Numbered from the stretch's first letter, positions 8,235 through 17,698 are shown. The stretch: DNA of 64,000 bases from Roseibium sp. (GCA_017643925.1 JAEPML010000002.1:248001-312000), one strand, 5' to 3'. The notes: generated by a model from the sequence alone, not told the origin. Numbers and translations: made by a program.

Positions 8235-9170
8235 ATGAGCTTTCGTCCTACCCCTCGACAACTGGACTATTTCGTAGCGCTTGCGGACACGTTGCACTTC
8301 CGGAAAGCAGCTGAGAAATGCAATGTCTCTCAGCCGACATTATCTTCACAATTCAAGCTGTTAGAGGATCAACTGGGGGTGACGCTGGTCGATCGCGGAA
8401 GCGGTGGAATCAGCCTGACAGCAACCGGGGAACGACTGCTGCCACTCGCGCGTCAGGCCCTGGAACATCTGGACGAAATTGTGACCGTCGCCCAGGTCGG
8501 GCAGTCGAATTTGGGTGGTTTGATCCGGCTTGGCGTGTCTCCCACATTCGGACCCTACTTCATGCCGTTTTTGCTCCCGATTCTGAAGCGGGATTTTCCG
8601 GATCTTGAACTGTACATCCGGGAAGATCGACCCAGCCTGCTGGAGGAGGGATTGCTGGCAGGCCGTCTTGACTGTGTCATTACGCCGGGCGTATCGGCAA
8701 CCAATCTTCTTGTCTCGCGCATCCTGTGTCACGAGGATGTTTCTCTGGCCGTTCCGACAAGCCATCCGCTGGCCGGCCTGGAGGCCATTCCAGTAGAACT
8801 CCTGCGCGGTGAAAAACTGCTTTCGCTGAGCCGCGGCTACCACTTGCACAATGACGTGCAGCTTCTGGCACGCGCCGCCGGGGCGGACTTCTTGACCGAC
8901 TATGAAGGGACCAGTCTGGATGCCTTGCGGCAGATGGTTTCGATGGGGATGGGGCTGGCGCTGTTTCCGGCGGCCTATATCGCCTCGGAATTCGGCAAGG
9001 AGCCCGACCTCCTGTTGAAAAAGGTCGAAGGTGTCCCGATGGAAAGACTGATGTATCTGGTCTGGCGCCGCGGCAGTTCTAGGAACGGCCACTACGAGAA
9101 CCTTCTGGAGCTGGCGCAAATGGCTGTTTCAGACATGCATATCGAAGGTGTGGAACTGGAAGACACGTAG
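8235..9170 (+). CDS. LysR-family regulator resembling OxyR but lacking its redox cysteines
   Basis: This 311-residue protein starts at MSFRPTPRQLDYF; an upstream TTG at 8190 lacks support. It has a winged HTH (residues 5-64, FRKAAEKCNVSQPTLSSQFKLLE) and a two-lobed effector domain. The effector domain follows the OxyR subfamily, including LRQMVSMGMGLALFPAAY. The segment aligned to the peroxide-sensing GHCLRDQ of OxyR reads GYHLHND, and the second cysteine position is also not Cys. A thiol-disulfide switch is therefore not possible at those positions, and another ligand or mechanism is likely. It is divergent from the DUF465 gene and just upstream of a small monooxygenase-fold gene (63-base gap), a candidate target. 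Confidence 0.85.
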   Translation: MSFRPTPRQLDYFVALADTLHFRKAAEKCNVSQPTLSSQFKLLEDQLGVTLVDRGSGGISLTATGERLLPLARQALEHLDEIVTVAQVGQSNLGGLIRLGVSPTFGPYFMPFLLPILKRDFPDLELYIREDRPSLLEEGLLAGRLDCVITPGVSATNLLVSRILCHEDVSLAVPTSHPLAGLEAIPVELLRGEKLLSLSRGYHLHNDVQLLARAAGADFLTDYEGTSLDALRQMVSMGMGLALFPAAYIASEFGKEPDLLLKKVEGVPMERLMYLVWRRGSSRNGHYENLLELAQMAVSDMHIEGVELEDT

Positions 9171-9233
9171 TCTTGCCTATGTTGCCGCCCGTTCCAAAAA
9201 ATGCCAGCCTTGGGAAAGACGGAGGAGAAGAGC

Positions 9234-9554
9234 ATGCCTGTAATTTCGAGTGACAGCGACTATCAGACCGTCATCACGACCTTCGAAATGACACCCGGAA
9301 CCTGTTTCGATCTGTTGGACGAACTGAAGGACGCGTACGAGAACTTTATCCGGCACCAGCCCGGTTTCATCGGGGCGGGTCTGCATGTCAATGATGCCCA
9401 GACCCGGATTGCCAACTATTCCCAGTGGCGCAAGCGGGAAGATTTCCTCGCCATGCTGCGATCGCCGGAAATGCGAGAGCGCAACAGACGCATCAGTGCG
9501 CTTTGCAAGAGTTTCGAGCCTGTCATGTACGATGTGGCCGAGAGCTTCAGCTAG
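9234..9554 (+). CDS. Antibiotic-biosynthesis-monooxygenase (ABM) fold protein
   Basis: This 106-residue single ABM domain has the ferredoxin-like pattern seen in quinol monooxygenase YgiN-type proteins. YQTVITTFEMTPG is strand 1, followed by DLLDELKDAYENFIRHQPGFIGAGLHVN and IANYSQWRKREDFLAML. GGAGGAG precedes the ATG at 9234, so the longer ORF start is rejected. Enzymes of this fold act on quinols or polyketide-like aromatics without cofactor; the substrate here is unknown. It follows the OxyR-like LysR gene and may be controlled by it. Its stop overlaps the stop of the convergent methyltransferase gene in a shared CTAG. Confidence 0.75.
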   Translation: MPVISSDSDYQTVITTFEMTPGTCFDLLDELKDAYENFIRHQPGFIGAGLHVNDAQTRIANYSQWRKREDFLAMLRSPEMRERNRRISALCKSFEPVMYDVAESFS

Positions 9555-10378
9555 GGCTTCTGTGCAAAGGACAGGGCCGCGGGGCCGGGCACGACATAGA
9601 CGCCGTCGTGTTTCAGTTTTTCAACCTCCTTGCGCGAGGCAACGCGGATTGCCTCTCTGGCCCGCTCTGGCTGTGCACGCAACATCGCCGTGGCGCGCAC
9701 GGCGCCTTCATTGAATGCATCAAACAAGGCGTCGGGGGATTGGTGTCGCCAGTGCTGCTGAACAATGCACGTGGTGCCGTTCAAAAAGCCGGTGTCGCCA
9801 AAAACCTTCTCGACTTCAACAGGATCCGCGAACCGGAAATACGGTGGCGCAGGCGGTAGCTGCACCGATTTGGCACCAAGTTCCTCAAGCGCTGACAAGA
9901 CTATTCCGAATGCCTCTCCCGGTCGGGGTGCCGCCCAGACAGTGAATGCAAACCAGCCTCCGGACTTGAGAACGCGATAAGCTTCGTGAAACGCAGCTTC
10001 CGGATCGGGAAGGTGATTCATGCCGAAGCCCATGAGCACGGCATCGAAACTGTCCGCTTCAAAGGGGAGGGCCTCGACGCTTGCCCGCTGGAAAGTGATG
10101 TCTGGATAGGTCTTTCGCGCCAACGCTACCTGTGCAGCTGAAAAATCGATGCCGACAGCATCTGCGCCACGTTGTTTTGCAGCGGCTGCGATATAGCCTG
10201 CACCGGTTGCAGCATCGAGAACCCGGCTTCCCTTTGCCACTTGCGCCGCATCGAGCATCGGTTCGGCAGACTGGCTGGACAGATTTCCCCAGTGCCGGTG
10301 ATACGGAGAGGCTGCATCTTCCCAGCCATTTTTCTCAAATGTCTGAAATGCGTGACTTTCCTTTTCCGACAAAGCCAT
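9551..10378 (-). CDS. Class I SAM-dependent methyltransferase (UbiE/Methyltransf_11 type)
   Basis: This 275-residue protein has the Rossmann motif I VLDAATGAGYIAAAA, acidic loop VGIDFS, post-I RASVEALPFEADSFDAVLMGF, and motif III RVLKSGGWFAFTVWA. The N-terminal ~45 residues (WEDAASPYHRHWGNLSSQ) cap the domain as in small-molecule methyltransferases. The substrate is not determined. It is divergent from the double GNAT gene (about 117 bases apart) and convergent with the ABM gene, sharing the CTAG. Confidence 0.82.
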   Translation of the reverse strand: MALSEKESHAFQTFEKNGWEDAASPYHRHWGNLSSQSAEPMLDAAQVAKGSRVLDAATGAGYIAAAAKQRGADAVGIDFSAAQVALARKTYPDITFQRASVEALPFEADSFDAVLMGFGMNHLPDPEAAFHEAYRVLKSGGWFAFTVWAAPRPGEAFGIVLSALEELGAKSVQLPPAPPYFRFADPVEVEKVFGDTGFLNGTTCIVQQHWRHQSPDALFDAFNEGAVRATAMLRAQPERAREAIRVASRKEVEKLKHDGVYVVPGPAALSFAQKP

Positions 10379-10495
10379 TCAAATTACCCCGCCTCATCGT
10401 CTGTTCGATGCGCCCCTGTTCGTGGTGCTCCAGAAAGTGGATCCGCTTCAACATCAGGGTCGCACGAACCTCCAAAACAAGGAACTGCTTTCAGC

Positions 10496-11359
10496 ATGGC
10501 ACTTCAGATTGCCGATTGTCGGGACATCGCCCCTGAACGTCTTTGCTTTGCCGTCAACGACACTTTTTCAGACTATGTCGTGCCACTGACCATGACCGAG
10601 AGCCAATTTGTTGACTTTCAGCGACAGCGGGGGTTTTCGCCAGAGCATTCCTTTGTGGCGCTGGACGGGGACAGGATCGCAGGGTTCTGGTTTTCCAGCG
10701 AACCGCTGAAATCCTATGGCAACAGGGGCTATACGCTGTCGGTGGGGACCAGTCCGCAGTTCAGAAGGCAAGGCATTTCCCGGCATCTCTTTCTGGCGGT
10801 TTCAAAGGCGTTGAATGTTGCCGGTGCCAGTGGCATGCAGCTGGAGGTCGTGACGAGCAATCCCAACGCTGTGGCGACCTACGAGGCCTTCGGGTTTGAC
10901 AAAATCAGGAACTTGGGCGTCTTCAAGCTTCCCAAACGCAATGTGAAAACGCCGGAAAACCAGGCCGACGGCGTCAGGATTGAGGTCGCTGAAAATCTTC
11001 CGTCAGACACCGAAGACTTTTTCGATGCACTGCCGACGCCGCAGAACAGCCGGGCGGCGGTTGACGGTCTTAAGCCGAACACCTGCATCGTCCTGGCCAA
11101 ATGGGATGACAGCCTGATTGGCTGGGGCGCGGTTTATGCCGACGGCGCCGTGGCCCAGATCGCTGTTCGAAGGGACATGAGGCGACAGGGGGTGGGGCGT
11201 TTGCTCCTTGCGGAACTTGCCAATCAGATTTCGTCCGACCAGTTCATGTTCGTCAATGTCGATGAAAACGCGGCGTCACTCAACGGCTTTTTGACGCGTG
11301 TTGGTGCCGAACAAGTGCTTTCACAATTTGAGATGCAGAAGACCTTTGCGGCCGCCTGA
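10496..11359 (+). CDS. Tandem GNAT acetyltransferase
   Basis: This 287-residue protein has two GNAT domains. The first (about residues 1-140) includes the acetyl-CoA loop VGTSPQFRRQGISRHLF and NPNAVATYEAFGF. The second (about 160-285) includes IAVRRDMRRQGVGRLLLAEL. Both loops keep the R/Q-x-x-G-x-G/S pyrophosphate-binding pattern, so both may bind acetyl-CoA. The ATG at 10496 has AAGGAA upstream. A 395-residue ORF extends much further but runs over the divergent methyltransferase gene and is rejected. The substrate is unknown; fused GNAT pairs often acetylate amino groups on antibiotics, peptides or proteins. Confidence 0.78.
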   Translation: MALQIADCRDIAPERLCFAVNDTFSDYVVPLTMTESQFVDFQRQRGFSPEHSFVALDGDRIAGFWFSSEPLKSYGNRGYTLSVGTSPQFRRQGISRHLFLAVSKALNVAGASGMQLEVVTSNPNAVATYEAFGFDKIRNLGVFKLPKRNVKTPENQADGVRIEVAENLPSDTEDFFDALPTPQNSRAAVDGLKPNTCIVLAKWDDSLIGWGAVYADGAVAQIAVRRDMRRQGVGRLLLAELANQISSDQFMFVNVDENAASLNGFLTRVGAEQVLSQFEMQKTFAAA

Positions 11360-11376
11360 TCAAGCACGGCACTGCA

Positions 11377-12690
11377 TCAGGAGCCGGGTTTCTTGAAGGG
11401 AGCGTGTTCGGCGAGGGCGTCGTTCTCACGTGCAACCGCAAACCTTTCCTGTTCAAGGTAGTCAGCAACTGCCTGGTGAAGGCCTTCATGTGCAATCCAG
11501 TGTGCCGAATAGGTCGTCGTTGGCAGATAGCCTCTAGCGAGCTTGTGGGCACCTTGTGCACCTGCTTCCACACGCTTCAGCCCGTGGGCAATGGCGAAGT
11601 CGATGGCCTGGTAGTAGCAGAGTTCAAAATGGAGGAAGGGGTGGTGCTCGGTGCAGCCCCAGTGACGTCCGAACAATGTATCTGAGCCGATGAAATTGAG
11701 AGCGCCGGCAACGTATCTGCCGTCACGTTTCGCCATCACCAGCAGGGTCCGTTCTGCCAACCGTTCATTGACGAGTGAAAAGAACTTTCGGTTCAGATAG
11801 GGCCGTCCCCATTTCCGGGCTCCGGTATCCATGTAGAAGGAGAAGAAGGCGTCCCAGTGCGCCTCTGTCAGGTCTGCGCCCGTGATCCACTCGACTTCAA
11901 GACCCTCGGCGCTGAGCGCTTCCCGGCGCTCTTTCCTGATCGCCTTTCTCTTGCGGGAGGCCAGACTGGCAAGAAAGTGGTCAAACGTGTCGTAGCTGTC
12001 GTTTTCCCAATGGAACTGTTGATCGGTCCGCCGCAGGTAACCCAGCTCTCCCAGGCTGTCCCACTCGGACTGTGTGAGGAAAGTGGCGTGGACTGAAGAC
12101 GCGCCTGTCCGCTGACACACCTGGACCAGACCGGCCGCGAGGGCCTGCATCCCGGCTTCCCGGTTGATGCCGGGCCCGGTGAGGAAACGCTTGCCGGTTG
12201 CAGGCGTGAAGGGAACGGAAATCTGGAGCTTGGGATAATAGTCGCCACCAGCCCGGTAAAAGGCGTCGGCCCAGCTGTGATCGAAGACGTATTCTCCCTG
12301 GGAATGACTCTTGAGATAGGCAGGAACTGCCCCCAAGATTACGCCCTGGTTATCCTCAAGCACCATGTGCCTCGGCATCCAACCCGTATTTCGGGACGCG
12401 CAGCCCGCTTCTTCAAGGGCATAGAGAAAGTCGTGTGATAAAAAGGGGTTGAATGCAGTTAGTTCAGAATTTACTTCAGAGAAAAGTCCAAGCTTCTCGA
12501 CCAGCTCATCCTGCGTGGGACATTGCTCGGATCTTGTCAGCTGTCCCCGTCCGCTCAATTGCCATCCAGGATTTGCGACCTGATCCCAGGACGCCTTGGA
12601 CACGTCGCTCAGGCTGGACAAAATGCGTAGGGAAATCGTTTGTCCGGCATCAGCGGAACCGCTGCTGTCAGCTGAATCGGAAGTGCTCAT
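11377..12690 (-). CDS. DUF482 / FemAB-like GNAT-fold protein
   Basis: This 437-residue protein has FNPFLSHDFLYALEEAGCAS and GWMPRHMVLED near the N-terminus and, centrally, SWADAFYRAGGDYYPKLQISVPFTPATGKRFL (quoted in part). RKRKAIRKERR is a conserved basic segment, and RHWGCTEHHPFLHFELCYYQAIDFAI is the C-terminal signature (quoted in part). These match DUF482, annotated as peptidoglycan-biosynthesis-like N-acyltransferase by distant similarity to FemAB. It lies 88 bases downstream of the glycerophosphodiesterase gene on the same strand. The function is untested; aminoacyl or acyl transfer is the family-based guess. Confidence 0.8.
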   Translation of the reverse strand: MSTSDSADSSGSADAGQTISLRILSSLSDVSKASWDQVANPGWQLSGRGQLTRSEQCPTQDELVEKLGLFSEVNSELTAFNPFLSHDFLYALEEAGCASRNTGWMPRHMVLEDNQGVILGAVPAYLKSHSQGEYVFDHSWADAFYRAGGDYYPKLQISVPFTPATGKRFLTGPGINREAGMQALAAGLVQVCQRTGASSVHATFLTQSEWDSLGELGYLRRTDQQFHWENDSYDTFDHFLASLASRKRKAIRKERREALSAEGLEVEWITGADLTEAHWDAFFSFYMDTGARKWGRPYLNRKFFSLVNERLAERTLLVMAKRDGRYVAGALNFIGSDTLFGRHWGCTEHHPFLHFELCYYQAIDFAIAHGLKRVEAGAQGAHKLARGYLPTTTYSAHWIAHEGLHQAVADYLEQERFAVARENDALAEHAPFKKPGS

Positions 12691-12778
12691 GTGTCAGAGA
12701 AAACCACAGTTCGAAACCATGATCAAAATGTAGAGCGGTGCATTGGAACCGCAAGACCTTGAGTCCGGGTTCGAATGC

Positions 12779-13552
12779 TCAACTCGCCGTGTTTTTGTCA
12801 GGGTTGAACCCTTCGAACACGATCTGATCGGCGAACCGGTCAGCAATCGCGCGCTGCTCACGCGTGCGGACGGTCCAGCACATGACCGGTTTGTTGAAGA
12901 GCGAACGCAGGAGCCGTGGAGCCGGGTTGGCAAGGTCCCTGACGCCATAGGAGATGAAATGAGGTCGCGTTCTGGGAATATGAAGCATGTGCCGCAGGAT
13001 GAACCTGTCGACCCGTGAATGGCGGACATATTCGGGGCCTGGTGCAACACCGTCTGCCACGATACCGCGCAGGACATTCCGGTTCTGGCTCTTGGCGATG
13101 GACAGCATGTCGGGGTCGAAGGTCTTGATGCAGGCGGGGCCATCATAAGCGGCTACCTGGTCGACGACATGACGTACGAAATCCCCTTGCGCATCGCGCC
13201 TCAACAGGGATTTGATCTCGATGACGAGCGGGACCTTGCCACCCACAAGGTCAAACAGGTCCTGCAGCAGCCAGAGCCTGTCGGTACCGGTTTTCATGTG
13301 CATGTCAACCAGGGCACCGGATGTATGGTCAATGACTTTGCCTGTGCCTTCGACCAGCCTGTCGAGCAGATAATCGTGAAAGACAAGTGCCTCGCCGTCG
13401 GCTGTTTCCTGAATGTCGACCTCGATGCCGAACTCATGATCGACGGCACATTGGATTGCAGAAGGCGTGTTTTCGATGATGCCGTTATCCGCATCGTGAA
13501 AGCCGCGATGCGCGACAGGACGCGCGAAGATGGTCTTGAGCTCAGCAGACAT
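12779..13552 (-). CDS. ugpQ: Glycerophosphodiester phosphodiesterase
   Basis: This 257-residue cytoplasmic GDPD has a TIM-barrel motif starting VAHRGFHD, followed by IENTPSAI, then GIEVDIQETADGEALVFHDYLLDR, which supplies the metal-binding Glu-x-Asp and catalytic second His. KVPLVIEIKS and QIVFEGFNPD follow the family pattern. It cleaves glycerophosphodiesters to glycerol-3-phosphate and an alcohol. The start MSAELK at 13552 replaces an implausibly long N-terminal extension. It is 58 bases downstream of a RidA gene on the same strand. The ugpQ symbol is by family only, since no ugp transporter is adjacent. Confidence 0.85.
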   Translation of the reverse strand: MSAELKTIFARPVAHRGFHDADNGIIENTPSAIQCAVDHEFGIEVDIQETADGEALVFHDYLLDRLVEGTGKVIDHTSGALVDMHMKTGTDRLWLLQDLFDLVGGKVPLVIEIKSLLRRDAQGDFVRHVVDQVAAYDGPACIKTFDPDMLSIAKSQNRNVLRGIVADGVAPGPEYVRHSRVDRFILRHMLHIPRTRPHFISYGVRDLANPAPRLLRSLFNKPVMCWTVRTREQRAIADRFADQIVFEGFNPDKNTAS

Positions 13553-13610
13553 GATGCATCGATGCAAAGAGGTCGACGGCACCCGGAACTCCGGGAGCCG
13601 GAAGGGAAAG

Positions 13611-14078
13611 TTAGTCGGCGATTTCGAAGATGGCTTCGATTTCCACGGCTGCGCCGAAGGGCAGGGAGGCGGCACTGACCGCCGAGCGTGCGTGTCGGCC
13701 CTTGTCTCCCATGGCTTCCACCAGGAAGTCGGAAGCTCCATTGATGACTTGAGGCTGATCCGCAAAGGCGCCTGTGGAATTCACGAAACCGACGATTTTT
13801 ACCAGGCGTGTCACATTGTCGAGGTCGCCTGTCGCCGCTTTAGCCTGGGCCAGCAGGTTGATTGCGCAGAGCTTCGCGGCGGCCTTGCCTTCGTCAACGC
13901 TGACAGTGTCGCCAAGTTTCCCGGAGACCGCGATCTTGCCGGCTTCCATGGGCAGCTGACCGGAAACGAAGAGCTGGTTGCCTGTCTTCACAAACGGTAC
14001 GTAGTTTGCCGCCGGAGCCGCAGCTTCCGGAAGGGTGACACCAAGGTCGGAAAGACGGGCTTCGATGGTGCTGCTCAT
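13611..14078 (-). CDS. RidA family protein (long YjgF-like)
   Basis: This 155-residue protein belongs to the YjgF/RidA subgroup with the motif LGVTLPEAAAPAANYVPFV. It has GNQLFVSGQLP, then NVTRLVKIVGFVNSTGAF and the C-terminal ARSAVSAASLPFGAAVEIEA, where Arg, Ser and Glu line the subunit-interface pocket. RidA deaminates reactive enamine/imine intermediates from PLP enzymes such as threonine dehydratase. AGGAGAAATCCG precedes the ATG at 14078. It is the first gene of a likely transcript with the GDPD and DUF482 genes. Confidence 0.87.
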   Translation of the reverse strand: MSSTIEARLSDLGVTLPEAAAPAANYVPFVKTGNQLFVSGQLPMEAGKIAVSGKLGDTVSVDEGKAAAKLCAINLLAQAKAATGDLDNVTRLVKIVGFVNSTGAFADQPQVINGASDFLVEAMGDKGRHARSAVSAASLPFGAAVEIEAIFEIAD

Positions 14079-14361
14079 CGGATTTCTCCTGCTAGAAGGT
14101 AATGCCGTGTCTTGGAGCAATTCGGTTCGCGAGACAAGGCCAAAAAGAGCCTTTGGCGCACGATTATGTGTGAAGACAGAGGGCTTGAAACTGGACTGAT
14201 CCGAACGCAAGTTGCTTTCGTGGGAAGGCTCTTGTCAGGGTAGCGATTAGTCTATGGATCAAAGCAGATTTCCAGTGGCAGGTCTTGCCATAAAGCGCAT
14301 AATGGGCACCAAGGGTCGGATGGCAATCCCAATGACCCCGGAAAAGAATGAGGTTGAATTT

Positions 14362-15234
14362 ATGTATCGCGCTTCCCTGTTCCGGTCCGGCGGACCTTCA
14401 CGCGGGTTCAGTATTGTTGCAGCCGGAATGCTCTGCGCGACCGGGGTTTCGACAGGACCTGTTTGGGCGCAGGCAGGCCAGACACTCGCACCGCATAGGG
14501 CGGTTTACGAGATGAAACTCGGAGATACGGAAGAACAGTCCGGTATCGCCGGGCTGAACGGTCGCATGGTCTACGACTTTTCCGGCAGCGCCTGCGAGGG
14601 CTACAGCGTCAACTTCCGCTTTGTGACCCAGTTTCAGAACCAGGACGGCGGGTCACAGATTACCGATATGCAGACAACGTCCTTCGAGGAACCCGAAGCA
14701 GAATCCTATCAGTTCCTCTCAAAGACCTATGTCGATCAGAAGCTGGTCGAGGAAACCCGCGGAACGGCGACAGCCGATGCGCGCAAGAAGACGGTCGAAC
14801 TCAAGCAACCTTCGGAAAAATCCCTCGACATCAGTCCCGAAGTCCTGTTTCCAACTGAGCATCTCCTCTCGATCATGAAGGCCGCCGAGGAAGGTGTCCG
14901 CTTTGTTGCTGCCGATATATATGACGGTGCCGAAACCGGCGAGAAGGTGTATGCCACCACAACTGTCATCGGAGCGGAAAACAAGAGCCAGGAAACTGCT
15001 GGCGATGAGGGGCCTGCGGCGCCCTTGGCGGATATGCGCTATTGGCCGGTAACAGTTGCCTATTTTGATCCGGGTTCAGACGACGCCACAGGCGAGGTCA
15101 TGCCGGTCTACCAGTTGTCCTTCTGGCTCTACGAGAATGGCATCAGTCGGCATCTGAAACTCGATTATGGCGACTTTTCCATAAAGGGTGAGATGTCGTC
15201 ACTGGAGCTCTACGACGTGACCGATTGCCCCTGA
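14362..15234 (+). CDS. eipB: EipB-like periplasmic envelope protein (DUF1849)
   Basis: This 290-residue exported protein has a signal peptide ending near VWAQAGQT. DUF1849 features follow: LAPHRAVYEMKLGD, the FSGSACEGYSVNFRFVTQ segment, PTEHLLSIMKAAEEG and the C-terminal LYDVTDCP. The Cys in SACEGY and the terminal Cys are the pair that forms the conserved disulfide in Brucella EipB, a beta-spiral protein needed for envelope integrity. The start at 14362 has GAGGT upstream; the ORF reaches further 5' to 14254 without support. It is convergent with dinB, 10 bases between stops. Confidence 0.85.
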   Translation: MYRASLFRSGGPSRGFSIVAAGMLCATGVSTGPVWAQAGQTLAPHRAVYEMKLGDTEEQSGIAGLNGRMVYDFSGSACEGYSVNFRFVTQFQNQDGGSQITDMQTTSFEEPEAESYQFLSKTYVDQKLVEETRGTATADARKKTVELKQPSEKSLDISPEVLFPTEHLLSIMKAAEEGVRFVAADIYDGAETGEKVYATTTVIGAENKSQETAGDEGPAAPLADMRYWPVTVAYFDPGSDDATGEVMPVYQLSFWLYENGISRHLKLDYGDFSIKGEMSSLELYDVTDCP

Positions 15235-15244
15235 AGGAACTGCC

Positions 15245-16528
15245 TTAGTCCTTTCGGGGTTTCTCGGCTGTTCTGGCGGCATGCGTAAGACCAAGTTCCA
15301 CGGCCTTCAGTCCGAACTTGTCCCTGAGCTGATCCACCGCGAGCTCAGCGCTTTTCCGTCGTTCAGCTGACTGATCGACAAGATCTTGAGGATCCGCGCG
15401 ATCGGCATCCTCCAGATCGCTGACACCGATCCCGATCAACCTGAAACGTCGCCCGTCGGTTTCATTCTGAAGCAGGTCCTCGCCGGCGGCAAAGATCCGG
15501 TCGGCCAGCTGTGTCGGATCGCTCAGGTGACGCGCGCGCGTGATGGTCTTGAAATCAGCCGTCTTGAGTTTCAATGTCACTCCGCGACCTGACAACCCGG
15601 ATTTCTTCAAGCGGGCCGACACCTTCTCAGACAGGTTTCTCAGGATCGGGCGCAGGGTGTCCAGGCTCGAGATGTCGGTTCTGAAGGTTGTTTCGGAGGA
15701 AACGCTTTTTGCACCGCGTTGCGGCTTGACGATGCGCGTGTCCTCGCCGTGAGAGAGCTTGGCCAGCCGCAGACCGATCGAACCGTAGCGGCGTGCCAGT
15801 TCATTGGCTTCCATCACCTGGAGTTCCCCGATGGTCCGGATGCCGTCATTTTCCAGTTTCTTCTGAAAAACCTTACCCACGCCCCAGATCCGGCCAACCG
15901 GCATCGGTGCCAGAACGGACTTCGCCTCGGCTGCGCCGATAACCGAGAACCCGCGCGGCTTCTCGAGATCCGAAGCCAGCTTTGCAAGGAACTTGTTGGG
16001 GGCGAGACCGACAGAGGCCGTGATGCCGATGTCCTGCTCGATATCGCGAACAAACCTGGCCAGCGTTTCAGCGGGCGTTGCCCGGTGAAGCCGCTCCGTT
16101 CCGGTCAGGTCCAGAAAGGCCTCGTCGATGGATAGCGGTTCAACGAGCGGGGTGAGGGCGCGCATACGCTCCCGGATGTCCTTGCCAGCCCTGGAGTATT
16201 TTTCCATGTTGGGCTTGATGACGACTGCATCCGGACAGGCTTCAAGCGCCTTGAACATGGGCATGGCCGATCGGACACCATAGATACGGGCGATATAGCA
16301 GCAGGTCGAAACAACGCCGCGCTGGCCCCCTCCGACGATAACCGGCTTGTCCTGCAGTTCCGGATTGTCGCGTTTTTCTATGCTGGCATAAAAAGCATCA
16401 CAGTCGATATGCGCGATCGAAAGGTCGTCGAGTTCCACGTGATCGACAAGCCGCGGACTGCCGCAGCTTGGACATCTGCTTTTGCTCTTTGGCGGGCGTG
16501 CCCCACAATCTCTGCAAAGACTGGACAT
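15245..16528 (-). CDS. dinB: DNA polymerase IV with N-terminal Cys4 extension
   Basis: This 427-residue Y-family translesion polymerase has the catalytic motifs [19 protein letters not shown] and [14 protein letters not shown], with the carboxylates intact. The thumb, with two HhH segments around [15 protein letters not shown], and the little-finger domain are complete. The first 25 residues, with CRDCGA and CPSCGS, form a likely zinc ribbon not present in E. coli DinB. It makes low-fidelity bypass synthesis past lesions. It lies 65 bases downstream of the HAD gene on the same strand. Confidence 0.92.
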   Translation of the reverse strand: MSSLCRDCGARPPKSKSRCPSCGSPRLVDHVELDDLSIAHIDCDAFYASIEKRDNPELQDKPVIVGGGQRGVVSTCCYIARIYGVRSAMPMFKALEACPDAVVIKPNMEKYSRAGKDIRERMRALTPLVEPLSIDEAFLDLTGTERLHRATPAETLARFVRDIEQDIGITASVGLAPNKFLAKLASDLEKPRGFSVIGAAEAKSVLAPMPVGRIWGVGKVFQKKLENDGIRTIGELQVMEANELARRYGSIGLRLAKLSHGEDTRIVKPQRGAKSVSSETTFRTDISSLDTLRPILRNLSEKVSARLKKSGLSGRGVTLKLKTADFKTITRARHLSDPTQLADRIFAAGEDLLQNETDGRRFRLIGIGVSDLEDADRADPQDLVDQSAERRKSAELAVDQLRDKFGLKAVELGLTHAARTAEKPRKD

Positions 16529-16593
16529 GTGCTGGCTCGGTGAATTCCACGGGTGGCTTTGACGGTCTCGGCCAATCCCGGAGTTTAGTTCAT

Positions 16594-17268
16594 TCAGGCT
16601 CTGCTGCGCAGCAGGTTATCGATGAAGACCGCCGTTTCCTGCCAGTCTCCGGTCAGCAGGTCAATGTGCGCTTCCGGTTCCACTGCTGCCCGGAATCGCG
16701 GATCTGCTATGAACTGTATCTGGGCCGCAGAGGGCAGGGATGCATTTACCGACTTGTGATTGGTCGGGCTGTCGTCAATGAACACGACAGGACCGGGTCG
16801 GTTTGCAGCCAGCACCGCCACCGCGCCACCCTTTGGACCCGAATTTGTGAGAACAGGGTAGGGAATACCCATACCGGCCAGCAGCCTTTCGCGCCGCGGC
16901 TTGTTGTGACCTCCGGGCAGATTTGTCAGAAGAACGATATCCCAACCTTGCGCAAGGTCGTTCAGGGCAGCGCTTGCTCCCGGGACCATGTCCTGTTCAT
17001 GGGAGACTTCGTCGAAGAACCAGATGAGATGCTGCCTGACTTCGTCGGCCTGAAGAGGGACGTCGTCTTCCCTGCGGGCGATGTTTCCGGTGAACCTGTA
17101 TTCGTGTTTCAGGAACTTCAGGTCCCTTTGGTGAAGGTAGTCTTCCAGATGTGCGATCAGATGCAGGATGACTTCGTCGACATCACAGATCACAAGCGGC
17201 CGGTCTGATGGCGGCAACGTCCGGATCTGGGCCAGGACCTCCGGAAGAACGGGCGTCGGCTCAGGCAT
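16594..17268 (-). CDS. HAD-superfamily phosphatase-like protein
   Basis: This 224-residue protein has HAD motif I as [12 protein letters not shown] (nucleophile Asp and second Asp), motif II as VLLTNLPG, a Lys near NSGPKGGAV, and motif IV as [14 protein letters not shown]. All catalytic positions are present, so it should be an active phosphohydrolase with an unknown small substrate. Its ATG lies inside the end of the DUF3572 gene (8-base overlap), so the two are translationally coupled. Confidence 0.8.
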   Translation of the reverse strand: MPEPTPVLPEVLAQIRTLPPSDRPLVICDVDEVILHLIAHLEDYLHQRDLKFLKHEYRFTGNIARREDDVPLQADEVRQHLIWFFDEVSHEQDMVPGASAALNDLAQGWDIVLLTNLPGGHNKPRRERLLAGMGIPYPVLTNSGPKGGAVAVLAANRPGPVVFIDDSPTNHKSVNASLPSAAQIQFIADPRFRAAVEPEAHIDLLTGDWQETAVFIDNLLRSRA

Positions 17269-17560
17269 AGGCGTCCGGTCCCCCGGTCAAGGCGTAGCGT
17301 GCGGCTGCAATCATCGTCGGTCGAATGCCGGCGTTTTCGCAAAAGGCCAGTAACAAGGCTTCGTCCATCATGTAAAACTCAAGAACACCCGCAAGAAATC
17401 CCGGTTCTCCTGCTGCTTCGCGAATCATTTCTGGGCCGATTCCAGAAAAAGCCAGAAAACGCCCGATCTGCTCTGGGTCCCGGCTAAGCTGAAGAAGGGC
17501 CTCTGTGGCAATTCCCTGTGCTTCTTCAATAGTTAATGTCTTTCCGGGTATGTTGTTCAT
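17261..17560 (-). CDS. DUF3572 family protein
   Basis: This 99-residue acidic helical protein is of the alphaproteobacterial DUF3572 type: LTIEEAQGIATEALLQLSRDPEQIGRFLAFSG (quoted in part), then REAAGEPGFLAGVLEFYMMDEALLLAF and YALTGGPD. No function is known. Its position next to divK and dinB is conserved in related genomes as I remember them. It is divergent from divK (138 bases) and overlaps the HAD gene start. Confidence 0.82.
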   Translation of the reverse strand: MNNIPGKTLTIEEAQGIATEALLQLSRDPEQIGRFLAFSGIGPEMIREAAGEPGFLAGVLEFYMMDEALLLAFCENAGIRPTMIAAARYALTGGPDAYA

Positions 17561-17698
17561 TATGTTTTTTTGCCTTTCAGAAACGATTCCGGGTTAGAAC
17601 AAACCTAATGCGGGTGGGGAACGGGTTCTACCGTAGATACGCGTTTGTCGCGTCAAATTAGATGGGGCCGGCGGATTGCCGGGTAAAGGGCCGGACAG

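Noticed and set aside
10172..10495. Long N-terminal extension of the double GNAT (frame open from 10172)
   Set aside because: It runs over the divergent methyltransferase gene and its peptide looks like a shadow; the ATG at 10496 with AAGGAA gives a normal GNAT start.
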